DNA of 64,000 bases, taken from NCBI GenBank assembly GCA_050943255.1, contig JBMNOV010000004.1:1-64000 (forward strand). The letters are read 5' to 3'. The DNA is from UBA4844 sp050943255. GTDB lineage: Bacteria; Bacillota; Syntrophomonadia; Syntrophomonadales; Syntrophomonadaceae. Position 1 is the first letter of the stretch, and every line of letters begins with the position of its first letter. The notes under the pieces are model-generated. The model saw nothing but the letters and a program-made list of their open reading frames with translations, searched no databases and was not told the origin of the DNA. Shown one piece after another: positions 16,668-24,726 of this stretch. Both the position numbers and the translations under genes were made by a program.

Positions 16668-17907
16668 CTTGTTCAACTCCCAGGTCGGGCTTGGTAATTA
16701 AAGGTATGGCCAGAAGCATGCCCAGGAAAAACCAAAAATAGGTAGATATCAGAGGAAACTCAAATAGATTCTCCACCATATTATGTCCCAAGATTGCAAT
16801 AAGAGCCACTAGTATACCATTTCCAAGTATCTTCAGGTAAGGATCAGTCGCTTGAGCAACTGCCCTTTTACCTTTACGCACGACCATAAATATGAGGTAA
16901 AGGAAGGCTGTTAGTCCCATTAATCCGGTTTGCGTGCCCATTTTAAGGTAGTAATTATCAACACTATATGCTGACCCAGGAAAATTAGCAATAGCCACCC
17001 CGCCACCAAACCTGCCCAGTCCCAGACCAGTAACAGGTTTACCCTGCCAGTACTCCAGTGCCTGATTCCAACTAGCAATACGTCCGCCTTCCGAGCTTGA
17101 GGCTACATACTGGGGACTAAGCATATAAGCCATGCGATTATATACTGAAGGTACTGCAACTGGAGTAATTAGAACAGCCAGAAGCAATATAATTAAAATA
17201 CGTTTATCCAGCCATAATGCCAGTAATAAAAAAGCAAAGAAAAATACCAACCAGGCACCGCGAGATAAAGTAAATACCAGACAAAGTGCTGATATCCCTG
17301 CTGCTCCCAAGTAAATGCGTTTTTTGAACCAGTGCTTACTAGCCATAAATGAAGCGAAAGCAATGCTTATATTCAATATAGTAAAGCTGCCCAAAACATT
17401 AGGACTGCCTATAAATGAAAAGGCCCGGGTGCGAATACCAACTTCGGCCTGGTCTACCCAGTTAGCAGGGATTTCTGCCCCAATTATATACTGGTAGATA
17501 CCGTATAAAGCAACTACAGCACCTACCGCCAGGAAAAGATCACAGGTATTTTTAACCTGTTCTTTACTTTTTATCAGGTTCAAGGCCAGGAAAAACCAAA
17601 AGCTGTACTGAACTACAGCCCTCAACTCCATCAGAGCTATTGCCGGTTCTTCATTAACCACCAGATAGTTAAAAAAGATAACACTATAAAATAGCAATAA
17701 AGGAATAAGAAGCCCTCCGCTAATAGGCTTTACCCCTTTTACCGCAATGTACAATACCCAGCTGCCAGCTATAAGAATAAAAAGAATCTCATCCCACATA
17801 CTGGCAAAAAGGAAACTCCCGCCCTGGCGCAGGAAATAGTCAACCAGCACATAGGCAGGCACAATATATAATAAATAACGGCTAAAGGCCTGGCTGAATC
17901 GTTCCAT
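16660..17907 (-). CDS. O-antigen ligase family membrane protein
   Basis: Polytopic membrane protein of 415 aa with about ten to twelve hydrophobic segments. The Wzy_C signature is recognisable: YWQGKPVTGLGLGRFGGGVA in the outer loop, then YYLKMGTQTGLMGLTAFLY. TLSRGAWLVFFFAFLLLAL is the usual membrane turn before the loop. It probably polymerises or ligates glycan repeats on the outer membrane-leaflet side and would act with the overlapping GT4. AAAGGAG precedes the ATG by 6 nt. It lacks the TPR tail of the 809-aa homologue at 4562-6991, so the two may serve different steps. Confidence 0.85.
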   Translation of the reverse strand: MERFSQAFSRYLLYIVPAYVLVDYFLRQGGSFLFASMWDEILFILIAGSWVLYIAVKGVKPISGGLLIPLLLFYSVIFFNYLVVNEEPAIALMELRAVVQYSFWFFLALNLIKSKEQVKNTCDLFLAVGAVVALYGIYQYIIGAEIPANWVDQAEVGIRTRAFSFIGSPNVLGSFTILNISIAFASFMASKHWFKKRIYLGAAGISALCLVFTLSRGAWLVFFFAFLLLALWLDKRILIILLLAVLITPVAVPSVYNRMAYMLSPQYVASSSEGGRIASWNQALEYWQGKPVTGLGLGRFGGGVAIANFPGSAYSVDNYYLKMGTQTGLMGLTAFLYLIFMVVRKGKRAVAQATDPYLKILGNGILVALIAILGHNMVENLFEFPLISTYFWFFLGMLLAIPLITKPDLGVEQDG

Positions 17908-17958
17908 AATTCGCTCCTTTGGTATTTATCACTGTTTTTTATTTTACTAATTAAATCA

Positions 17959-18375
17959 TTATTCCGTTTTGCCCCACCAGGCAAAAAGGCGGTATATAAT
18001 ACAACCCTGATATATGGAGGGATAAAGTTTTAAAAATAGCATAAAAAGACCAATTATAGCCAGGACACCTTCCAGCAAATTTCGCTTGAAATTATAATCA
18101 TTAAGAATTATATCAAAGCCACAGTAGAAAAAAATAAGTAAGCCAATAAACCCCAGGGGATTAGTTATAAACAAACTTGTCTTGCCCCGTGAATTTAAGC
18201 AAGACCCAAATCGTTGTAATAAAGCAGTTATATAATTTAATAAACTATTACTTATTATATAAGCAAATGAATATTTATAATAATAAGAACGATCCCCCGG
18301 TGGAGAAACTAACCAACCTATAAACCAGCTGCCGGATATAATCTTATAAATTAGGCTGTTTTCCCAATAGGTCAT
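17959..18375 (-). CDS. Small membrane protein of unknown function
   Basis: A 138-aa protein I do not recognise. Hydrophobic stretches appear near residues 35-55, 70-90 (TNPLGFIGLLIFFYCGFDII) and 98-118 (LLEGVLAIIGLFMLFLKLYP), giving probably three membrane passes; the N-terminus carries Trp and Tyr-rich segments. AAGGTG lies 6 nt before the ATG, and the gene begins 9 nt after the DUF4330 stop. It is thus probably translated from the same mRNA as the O-antigen ligase and GT4 that follow. A helper role in polysaccharide assembly is only a guess from location. Confidence 0.65.
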   Translation of the reverse strand: MTYWENSLIYKIISGSWFIGWLVSPPGDRSYYYKYSFAYIISNSLLNYITALLQRFGSCLNSRGKTSLFITNPLGFIGLLIFFYCGFDIILNDYNFKRNLLEGVLAIIGLFMLFLKLYPSIYQGCIIYRLFAWWGKTE

Positions 18376-18384
18376 TATTTCACC

Positions 18385-18858
18385 TTATTCCAGCTCTATC
18401 TCTAGGATTTCGCCTGTCACTTCAACTAGTTGCGTTTTTAAGATATATTTGTCCAGCCCTGCGCGAATAGCCTGCCCTGCCATATAGATTTCTGCTCCGG
18501 TATAAGAAACCGGTCCCTCCAAAGTGAGGTAGACATCTTTGCGAAAGGGATGTTGCTGCAGTACCAGTTCACCATCCGCCCGAGTATCAGAATCCCGGGC
18601 AGTGACAACCTCAACCTCCTTGATATAGACTGGCTGCAGTTGTCCGCGGGCAAGTAGCTGGTCACCTTGATTTATCTGCATTGCCACCTCGGGACGCAGG
18701 TAAGGGCAGATTACCTTCACCGTCGCCATATTCGTTGTCTCTACAGCAGTATCCTTGTTTTTATAAAAAAAACCTAAAGCTATTACTACTATAAGAACTA
18801 AGACCAGAAGGTCTATTATATTAATTAAACCAAATAGCCTGCCTTTCTCATCCAGCAT
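18385..18858 (-). CDS. DUF4330 domain protein
   Basis: A 157-aa protein with an N-terminal cytoplasmic start typical of DUF4330 (DEKGRLFGLINIIDLLVLVL), one membrane segment (residues about 12-32) and an extracytoplasmic beta-rich domain (KVICPYLRPEVAMQINQGDQ, then EVTGEILEIELE). The family has no established function and is often found among polysaccharide genes of Firmicutes, as here. A strong GGAGGAG lies before the ATG and a good promoter upstream at 18894-18922. It is the first gene of a probable four-gene unit: DUF4330, small membrane protein, O-antigen ligase, GT4. Confidence 0.75.
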   Translation of the reverse strand: MLDEKGRLFGLINIIDLLVLVLIVVIALGFFYKNKDTAVETTNMATVKVICPYLRPEVAMQINQGDQLLARGQLQPVYIKEVEVVTARDSDTRADGELVLQQHPFRKDVYLTLEGPVSYTGAEIYMAGQAIRAGLDKYILKTQLVEVTGEILEIELE

Positions 18859-18893
18859 GTCGACTCCTCCTATAAGGCTCTATATTCTTTAGT

Positions 18894-18922
18894 ATCATAT
18901 AGCAAATTCATCCTGGTATCAA
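18894..18922 (-). promoter_or_regulatory. Sigma-A promoter of the DUF4330 polysaccharide unit
   Basis: Minus-strand TTGATA (18917-18922) and TATGAT (18894-18899) with a 17-bp spacer, about 35 nt before the start codon at 18858. Confidence 0.65.
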
Positions 18923-18971
18923 GTATACAGTGCAAATGATGAATACAATGTGAAGCAAGAGAAGGTTTCTT

Positions 18972-19016
18972 TTAAAAAAATTAACGGGGGAATGACAGTC
19001 TTTTCATTCCCCCATC
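18972..19016 (-). terminator. Rho-independent terminator after lysS
   Basis: Perfect 10-bp stem GGGGGAATGA/TCATTCCCCC (18986-18995 with 19004-19013). On the minus strand it is followed by a run of seven T. It closes the greA-lysS unit. Confidence 0.85.
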
Positions 19017-19064
19017 AATTCTTTTGGTTCCCTTGTTAATTGCAATTGCAACCATATGTCCCGC

Positions 19065-20537
19065 TTATTCCTTTAATCGTAAGGTTGGAAATAAGATTAC
19101 ATCTCTTATCGAAGGAGAAGCAGTAATCAACATTACCAAGCGGTCAATACCGATACCTAGTCCTCCTGCAGGTGGCATACCATATTCCAGCGCATTTATG
19201 TAATCTTCGTCCATCATATGTGCTTCGCCATCTCCTCCTGCTCTTTTTTCAACCTGTTTTAAAAAGCGCTCTTTTTGGTCAATAGGATCATTTAGTTCAG
19301 AGAAAGCATTAGCTATCTCCCGCTGCATAATAAATACTTCAAAACGATCAGTGTAGTTTGGATTAACTGTATTTTTCTTAGCAAGCGGGGAGATTTCAAC
19401 TGGATGCCCATAAATAAATGTTGGTTGAATAAGCTTATCTTCTACAAATGCTTCGAATACTTCGTTAATCAACTCGCCCCGGCTGCTCTTTTCATCTATC
19501 TCCAGGTTAAGACTGTGAACAGCTAACCGGGCTTCCTCATCACTAGTAATACTATTAAAATTGATGCCTGTGTATTTTTCTATGGCCTCCAACATGGATA
19601 TGCGCTGCCATGGTGGAGTAAAATTGATAACTTGTCCTTCCATCTCCACCTGCATACTGCCGTTTACCTGGTTAATTACTGTGGAGATCATATTCTCGGT
19701 GAGCTCCATCATCACTTCAAAATCAGCATAAGCCTCGTATAATTCCAGCATAGTGAACTCGGGATTATGCCGGGTAGAAATACCTTCATTACGAAAGTTC
19801 CGGTTTATTTCATAGACCTTTTCCAATCCCCCCACTATCAGCCGCTTTAAATAAAGCTCCGGGGCAATACGCAGGTATAGATCCATATCTAAAGCATTAT
19901 GATGGGTAACAAAAGGACGTGCCGCTGCTCCTCCAGCAATAGGCTGCATCATCGGGGTTTCTACCTCGAGAAATCCTCTTTCATCTAAATAATTTCTTAT
20001 TTCCCTAATAATGCGGCTGCGTTTAATAAATACTTGCTTGACCTCGGGATTTACAATAAGATCCACATACCGCTGGCGATAACGTAATTCTACATCTTTG
20101 AGCCCGTGCCATTTTTCCGGCAGCGGGTGCAATGATTTAGCCAGGTAAACCAGGTCTTTAACATGAATACTTATCTCACCTTTCTGGGTACGGAATACCT
20201 CTCCTTCAATACCTAGTATGTCACCTAGATCCAACTTTTTATAATACTCATATTTCTGTTCTCCCAAGTCATTTTGGCGAAAATATAGCTGTATTTTTCC
20301 GGAAATATCCAGCAGGTTGGCAAAACCAGCTTTACCATGGCGACGTTTGCTTATAATCCGTCCCGCTATTTTTACTGTTTGCCCCTCATTATCAGGAAAA
20401 CCATCTATTATAGCTTGAGCAGTTGTATTCCTTTCAAACCGCTGCCCATATGGATCTATTCCCGTTGCCCGTAATTCTTCCAATTTCTCCCGTCGTATCT
20501 TGATTAATTCATTAATATTTTGTTCCTGTTCGGCCAT
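19065..20537 (-). CDS. lysS: Lysyl-tRNA synthetase, class II
   Basis: LysS of 490 aa charges tRNA-Lys in the cytoplasm. The N-terminal OB-fold anticodon-binding domain (residues about 55-145) is followed by the class II core: motif 2 at RNFRNEGISTRHNPEFTMLE, and motif 3 at GGLGIGIDRLVMLIT near the C-terminus. Length fits the bacterial family. AAGGAAG precedes the ATG. greA lies 37 bp upstream, and the pair ends at a strong terminator. In B. subtilis lysS also lies beside dusB in this chromosomal region. Confidence 0.97.
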   Translation of the reverse strand: MAEQEQNINELIKIRREKLEELRATGIDPYGQRFERNTTAQAIIDGFPDNEGQTVKIAGRIISKRRHGKAGFANLLDISGKIQLYFRQNDLGEQKYEYYKKLDLGDILGIEGEVFRTQKGEISIHVKDLVYLAKSLHPLPEKWHGLKDVELRYRQRYVDLIVNPEVKQVFIKRSRIIREIRNYLDERGFLEVETPMMQPIAGGAAARPFVTHHNALDMDLYLRIAPELYLKRLIVGGLEKVYEINRNFRNEGISTRHNPEFTMLELYEAYADFEVMMELTENMISTVINQVNGSMQVEMEGQVINFTPPWQRISMLEAIEKYTGINFNSITSDEEARLAVHSLNLEIDEKSSRGELINEVFEAFVEDKLIQPTFIYGHPVEISPLAKKNTVNPNYTDRFEVFIMQREIANAFSELNDPIDQKERFLKQVEKRAGGDGEAHMMDEDYINALEYGMPPAGGLGIGIDRLVMLITASPSIRDVILFPTLRLKE

Positions 20538-20574
20538 GTAAACACTTCCTTAATTCTTGGCAACTGCCTACAAT

Positions 20575-21054
20575 CTATTTTTCTACTTTTAGTATTTTAT
20601 ATTTAATAAGCCCAGCCGGAGCCTCTACTGTAACTATGGAATCAACTTTTTGCCCTAATATAGCACGGCCTACTGGTGATTCATCAGATACTTTACCATC
20701 TTTTAGTTTGGATTCAACCGACGATACTAATAAAAGGTTAACCTCCCGCCCGGATTTTATATCTTGAAGAGTGACCCTGGAACCTAGAGATACTACATCA
20801 GTACGTATATCAGTATCTTCCATAAGCCGGGAATTCTTTAAAGTTTTTTCCAGAGATATAATTCTACCCTCAATAAAAGCCTGCTCATTTTTGGCGTCTT
20901 CGTATTCTGAATTTTCGGATATATCACCAAAAGCTATGGCCTGTTTAATACGTTCGGCCACCTCTTCCCGCCGCACTGATTTAAGGTACTCCAGCTCGTT
21001 TTCAAGCTTTTGCAAGCCTTCTTTAGTTAGAAAAATTTCTTTTTCTTCTGTCAT
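20575..21054 (-). CDS. greA: Transcription elongation factor GreA
   Basis: GreA of 159 aa rescues backtracked RNA polymerase by stimulating transcript cleavage. The N-terminal coiled coil (residues about 10-75) carries the acidic tip pattern FGDISENSEYEDAKNEQAFI. The C-terminal FKBP-like domain ends with SPVGRAILGQKVDSIVTVEA. I prefer ATG 21054 over ATG 21060: GGGAG lies 8 nt before the former but only 2 nt before the latter, and the resulting length matches the family. It is first in a unit with lysS. Confidence 0.95.
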   Translation of the reverse strand: MTEEKEIFLTKEGLQKLENELEYLKSVRREEVAERIKQAIAFGDISENSEYEDAKNEQAFIEGRIISLEKTLKNSRLMEDTDIRTDVVSLGSRVTLQDIKSGREVNLLLVSSVESKLKDGKVSDESPVGRAILGQKVDSIVTVEAPAGLIKYKILKVEK

Positions 21055-21166
21055 CTCCATCGCTCCCTAACTTAAAAATAATTCTATACTATTAGTACTA
21101 ATCCCAAGCTCCATATCATAAAAAAAGGCTGACTTCTGCAGCTGTCTTTATGGTATTATAAGGAGC

Positions 21167-22075
21167 TCATATAGCCTTGTCAAGAAACAGATCCCACAAC
21201 CCCATCTCATCCCCAACCTGTTTTAAGGTGATAAACACCCGCCCGTGGCTACCTTCGTTTACCCTTTCGGCGCCACGCACTGAAAATCCTGCTTCTTCCA
21301 GCATGCAAGTTTCCATAATCGGAGCCAGGTTATATAGACAATTTACTAGTCCGTTTTGGCTTAACTTGGCCTCAAGCTCAGGTGCCAGATTACACCCATT
21401 ATTAGTAAGCCGAACATAGCAACAGGCATTGGCATAAGCCATGGTTAATTCCTCTTGAGCCGGATCAAAAACAAAGACCAAATCCCCCTTTCCCCAACTG
21501 TATGGGTTTAAAGCACTGGTACTAACAGCATTGCCCTTTTCATAGAGTAAACGGTAGGTCATTACCTCATACCGGGTAGGATACATGCTCTGAATAGATA
21601 GTGGAACTCCAAATTCACCAATTTCACTGAGAAACTCAGGGAAATCCTCCATTTCTCCTACCATAATTATCCTTTTGATTACATGCCGGGAAAGTATCCG
21701 GGAGATTAAAGCGGTTGCAAGAGCCTTGATAAAATTATCACCAAATATCACGGGAAAACTATTAGATAATTCAAATAGTTGCTCCTTTAAGCGACGATCT
21801 ACCGCCATACGGGTCAGGTGATATTCTTTAACCAGTTTGGTTGTGTGCTGAAAAATGGCTTGCCTCTTCTCCAACTCGATAAGGCTTAGATTACCAGGCC
21901 CTAAGGGCATACTTATCTGGCATCCCTGAAAATTTAACCCAGTTAATTGAATTAATTTTTCTACCCGGGGAAGAAAAAAAACCGGGGCTAGTCTGTCCAA
22001 AAAATATTTTCTAGACATTATACCCCGTTTTTCAGCATGATTTAAATTAAAAAAGGCAAAATCCAAATCAAGCAT
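21167..22075 (-). CDS. Conserved protein of unknown function
   Basis: A 302-aa protein I cannot place in a named family. It has no signal peptide and no clear membrane segment. Features seen are KRIIMVGEMEDFPEFLSEIG (possible nucleotide-binding strand-turn-helix), a central YSWGKGDLVFVFDP and a C-terminal region with four cysteines (CCYVRL, CNLAPELE, CLYNLAPIMETCM). The ATG overlaps the stop of the upstream dehydrogenase-like gene by 8 nt (ATGCTTGA), with GGAGAGG just before, so the two proteins are made together. It is the third member of the regulator/dehydrogenase-like/unknown unit. Confidence 0.7.
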   Translation of the reverse strand: MLDLDFAFFNLNHAEKRGIMSRKYFLDRLAPVFFLPRVEKLIQLTGLNFQGCQISMPLGPGNLSLIELEKRQAIFQHTTKLVKEYHLTRMAVDRRLKEQLFELSNSFPVIFGDNFIKALATALISRILSRHVIKRIIMVGEMEDFPEFLSEIGEFGVPLSIQSMYPTRYEVMTYRLLYEKGNAVSTSALNPYSWGKGDLVFVFDPAQEELTMAYANACCYVRLTNNGCNLAPELEAKLSQNGLVNCLYNLAPIMETCMLEEAGFSVRGAERVNEGSHGRVFITLKQVGDEMGLWDLFLDKAI

Positions 22076-22982
22076 TTAACCTCTCCAGATCCACCACTCC
22101 CGGTTTTAGATCAAGTTCCTTTAGCATTCCATAGTAATCACTTGGAGAAATTTCTTCTAATGGCCTTTGCATAATAGCTACAAGTAAGGCCTCGATTACG
22201 TTGGTGCCAAAAGATCTTCCGCCCATATCCGGAGTGGTAGTAATAACTTTACTTACTCCCCGCTCATGCAATAATTTCATATCATCAGCAGTTGTTGTAT
22301 TAGTAATAACAATTTGCCCATTCAGTTTATCCGGCAGGTAGCGGCGGATGTAATTAAAATCGCCAGCTAAAATATCTGCTTCATAATAATATTGCGAGTA
22401 CTTAGGAATTATGCTTTCCTGCTGCTTCCCAGTAGGATAAATTTTATCAAATGGCATATTAACCACTACAGGAGCAAGTATCCTGCCAATGATTCTAAGA
22501 GTATTAAGCGAATGCAAAGGTATCGGCAGGCCAATCGTATATACTAAATCCCCCAGGGTAAGGCGGGCTCCAACCTCCTCAAAAGCTTCTGCCATCCCGA
22601 AGCGATCAACAGCACAGACCATAAGTACCTTTTTACCCCTTAGGTCAACTATTTTATCCCTTTGTATATCAAATATACATTTACGTTCCAGGGTGTTTTT
22701 TAGGCCACTGCCGTCAACTATTGGGGTTCTGCGCGCTTCAGCTTTTAACCTTTTAGCATCTCTGATTATATAGGGTTTGCCGGCCAAATAGATATAAAGA
22801 TCAATCCCCCCCATACCAAAGGCATCGACTTTCCCATCCAGTTCCCTGATCAGATTTGCAGCCTTATTCCAATCACCATCTGTACCTATTCTTTCGATAC
22901 TAAATGTTTGTCCTAAAAATTCGGTTTCAAAGGCATGATCGCGCTTGGATGAACCTAAGCTGACACTAACAACCCTTTTCAA
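22068..22982 (-). CDS. Quinate 5-dehydrogenase-like conserved protein
   Basis: A 304-aa soluble protein resembling sequences that databases, as I recall, often label quinate 5-dehydrogenase in clostridia; the biochemical basis of that name is unclear to me. A possible Rossmann unit lies in KVLMVCAVDRFGMAEAFEEV, and AFGMGGIDLYIYLAGKPYII and TTPDMGGRSFGTNVIEALLV are conserved-looking glycine-rich parts. It starts with TTG at 22982, with AGGAGGT 9 nt upstream. It is translationally coupled to the downstream unknown gene and follows the XRE-type regulator by 50 bp. The small regulator-led unit suggests a regulated pathway, but the substrate is unknown. Confidence 0.6.
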   Translation of the reverse strand: MKRVVSVSLGSSKRDHAFETEFLGQTFSIERIGTDGDWNKAANLIRELDGKVDAFGMGGIDLYIYLAGKPYIIRDAKRLKAEARRTPIVDGSGLKNTLERKCIFDIQRDKIVDLRGKKVLMVCAVDRFGMAEAFEEVGARLTLGDLVYTIGLPIPLHSLNTLRIIGRILAPVVVNMPFDKIYPTGKQQESIIPKYSQYYYEADILAGDFNYIRRYLPDKLNGQIVITNTTTADDMKLLHERGVSKVITTTPDMGGRSFGTNVIEALLVAIMQRPLEEISPSDYYGMLKELDLKPGVVDLERLNA

Positions 22983-23032
22983 AAAATATTACCTCCTAGT
23001 ATTTGTTTTTACTTGGATTAGGATTGATTATT

Positions 23033-23563
23033 TTAACGGGCAGATCGCATCGACCGCAATATATATCTTAATTGGGCTGGATCAACCCATTTATCCTCAG
23101 TAATAGGGGATGTGCCTATTTCCAGTGAAATTATATGCCCGTTAAGTGTTCCTTCAATCAATTTGATGCGTTCATCTGAACCAATGCATATAACCACTTC
23201 ATAGTTTCGAATACGAGCAATTAAATCCATAATTTCATTAAGTAATTCCTTACCACTGCGTTTGTTAATAAAATCAAGTCGTTCTTGCTCGGTCATGAGG
23301 AAGACAAAATCTACTCCTTCTTGTTGCAGTATTTCCTGTATTTCTTCCTTGTTTAAAATGGGAAAACCAATGCAGGCTATAGATTGGCCTTTACGCAATT
23401 CCCCAATGCCTTCTAAACGCGAAATAAAGGTACGATCTATCTTCAAGCGATCTGCCGTCTCCTGCTGAGAAAAACCACGAGCCCGCATAGCAAGTGCTTT
23501 TTTAAGGGTTCTATCGATTTTCTCCCAGCTTATAATCTTGTCTTGAATGCGATAAATTTCCAT
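23033..23563 (-). CDS. XRE-type transcriptional regulator
   Basis: DNA-binding protein of 176 aa. The helix-turn-helix lies at residues about 20-50 (ALAMRARGFSQQETADRLKI, then DRTFISRLE). The C-terminal 110 residues form an alpha/beta domain (SIACIGFPILNKEEIQEILQ, VDFVFLMTEQERLDFI, VVICIGSDERIKLIEG), probably ligand-sensing, which I do not recognise. The start is ATG 23563: AAGGAG lies 6 nt before it, and the promoter at 23605-23633 overlaps the longer N-terminal reading. It is first in the unit with the dehydrogenase-like and unknown genes and probably regulates it. Confidence 0.8.
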   Translation of the reverse strand: MEIYRIQDKIISWEKIDRTLKKALAMRARGFSQQETADRLKIDRTFISRLEGIGELRKGQSIACIGFPILNKEEIQEILQQEGVDFVFLMTEQERLDFINKRSGKELLNEIMDLIARIRNYEVVICIGSDERIKLIEGTLNGHIISLEIGTSPITEDKWVDPAQLRYILRSMRSAR

Positions 23564-23604
23564 AGCCAACTCCTTGAGCACATCTTTGTTCACAATGTTA
23601 ATTA

Positions 23605-23633
23605 ATTTTAGCATGGGAAGCATTTAATGGCAA
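23605..23633 (-). promoter_or_regulatory. Sigma-A promoter of the XRE regulator unit
   Basis: Minus-strand TTGCCA (23628-23633) and TAAAAT (23605-23610) with a 17-bp spacer. The inferred start near 23598 excludes the longer ORF start at 23623 and supports ATG 23563. Confidence 0.7.
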
Positions 23634-23671
23634 GAATACCTAGGTAACCGGAGTGTGGATGAAATCAGGTA

Positions 23672-23734
23672 AAATTATAGACGGTTTTTTACTTCACCAA
23701 TTAAATTAGCCAAGCAAAAAACCGTCTATAATTT
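23672..23734. repeat. Perfect 19-bp inverted repeat downstream of dusB
   Basis: The arms at 23672-23690 and 23716-23734 are exact reverse complements (AAATTATAGACGG plus six T on the inner side), with a 25-nt loop. On the minus strand it lies after the dusB stop and before the regulator promoter, so a terminator role is plausible, but no T-run follows the outer end. Confidence 0.75.
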
Positions 23735-23761
23735 CCCCTTTAGCCTAACAGTATTTCCCTA

Positions 23762-24724
23762 TCAATCCTCTAACAACCGATTTAAGATGTTATTCATCTC
23801 CCGGCGACTAGCAGCACGGTTTATCTCTTCACGAATACGGGCGGCCCCCCGCATTCCCCGGATATACCAGGATAAGTGTTTGCGCATTTCTCTTACCCCT
23901 ACCGTCTCACCTTTGTAAGAACAGGCTAACTCCAAATGCCTATTGGCCATAGATAAACGTTCCTCTACACTTGGGGGAGATATATAACGCCCATATTCTA
24001 GCAATTCCACACTTTCCCTGAATATAAAGGGATTACCCATAGCAGCCCGTCCTATCATAACGGCATCACAGCCTGTATAATCGAGCATACGCCTGGCATC
24101 TTCAGCGCTCATAATATCACCATTACCTATAACCGGAATACTAATGATTTTTTTAACCTTTTTTATCATATCCCAGTCAGAATAACCGGAAAAGAACTGG
24201 GAGCGGCTGCGCGGGTGCAGGGTTATAGCACTAACCCCCTCGGCTTCAGCCATTTGCGCCAATTCCACACAGGTCTCATCGTCATTGTTCCATCCTTTAC
24301 GCATTTTTACTGTTACCGGAATTCTAACCGCCTGCACAATTTCCCGGATTATTGTACGGGCACGCGGTATATCAAGCATTAAGGCTGCTCCTTCACCGTT
24401 TTTAATTATCTTGGGTGTAGGACAGCCCATATTAATGTCGATTATATCTGCTCCCTTCTCCTGAAGAACCATAGCACCCTTAACCATTGGCTCTACCTGA
24501 GAGCCAAATATTTGCATGGCTACCGGTGAGGCTTCCCCGCTGCGGTCAGCCAGTTGCTGGGTTTTAACCTGGGAGTAAACCAAACCCATATCACTTATCA
24601 TTTCCGAAAAAACTAGCCCACAGCCACATAACCTGGCTATAAAACGATAAGCCCGGTCACTTACTCCCGCCATAGGAGCTGATACTACCCGATTAGGCAT
24701 TTGCCAATTGCCGATTTTAAACAT
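23762..24724 (-). CDS. dusB: tRNA-dihydrouridine synthase
   Basis: FMN enzyme of 320 aa that reduces uridines in tRNA to dihydrouridine. The TIM-barrel start shows VVSAPMAGVSDRAYRFIA; the catalytic cysteine sits in DIINMGCPTPKIIKNGEGAAL-type sequence (MGCPTPKI); GNGDIMSAEDARRMLDYTGC and MIGRAAMGNPFIF are the flavin-phosphate site. The C-terminal helical tRNA-binding domain (about 245-320) is complete. It begins 2 nt after the coaX stop with the GGGGG of that gene's end as a possible ribosome site. dusB adjacent to coaX and near lysS matches Bacillus order. Confidence 0.93.
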   Translation of the reverse strand: MFKIGNWQMPNRVVSAPMAGVSDRAYRFIARLCGCGLVFSEMISDMGLVYSQVKTQQLADRSGEASPVAMQIFGSQVEPMVKGAMVLQEKGADIIDINMGCPTPKIIKNGEGAALMLDIPRARTIIREIVQAVRIPVTVKMRKGWNNDDETCVELAQMAEAEGVSAITLHPRSRSQFFSGYSDWDMIKKVKKIISIPVIGNGDIMSAEDARRMLDYTGCDAVMIGRAAMGNPFIFRESVELLEYGRYISPPSVEERLSMANRHLELACSYKGETVGVREMRKHLSWYIRGMRGAARIREEINRAASRREMNNILNRLLED

Positions 24725-24726
24725 GC

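Noticed and set aside
17769..17984. Minus-strand frame of 71 codons overlapping the O-antigen ligase start
   Set aside because: It overlaps the ligase N-terminus in another frame and has no ribosome site or motif.
21110..21150. GCTG/CAGC hairpin with a T-run upstream of greA
   Set aside because: The stem is only four pairs and does not clearly follow any gene end, so I do not call a terminator.
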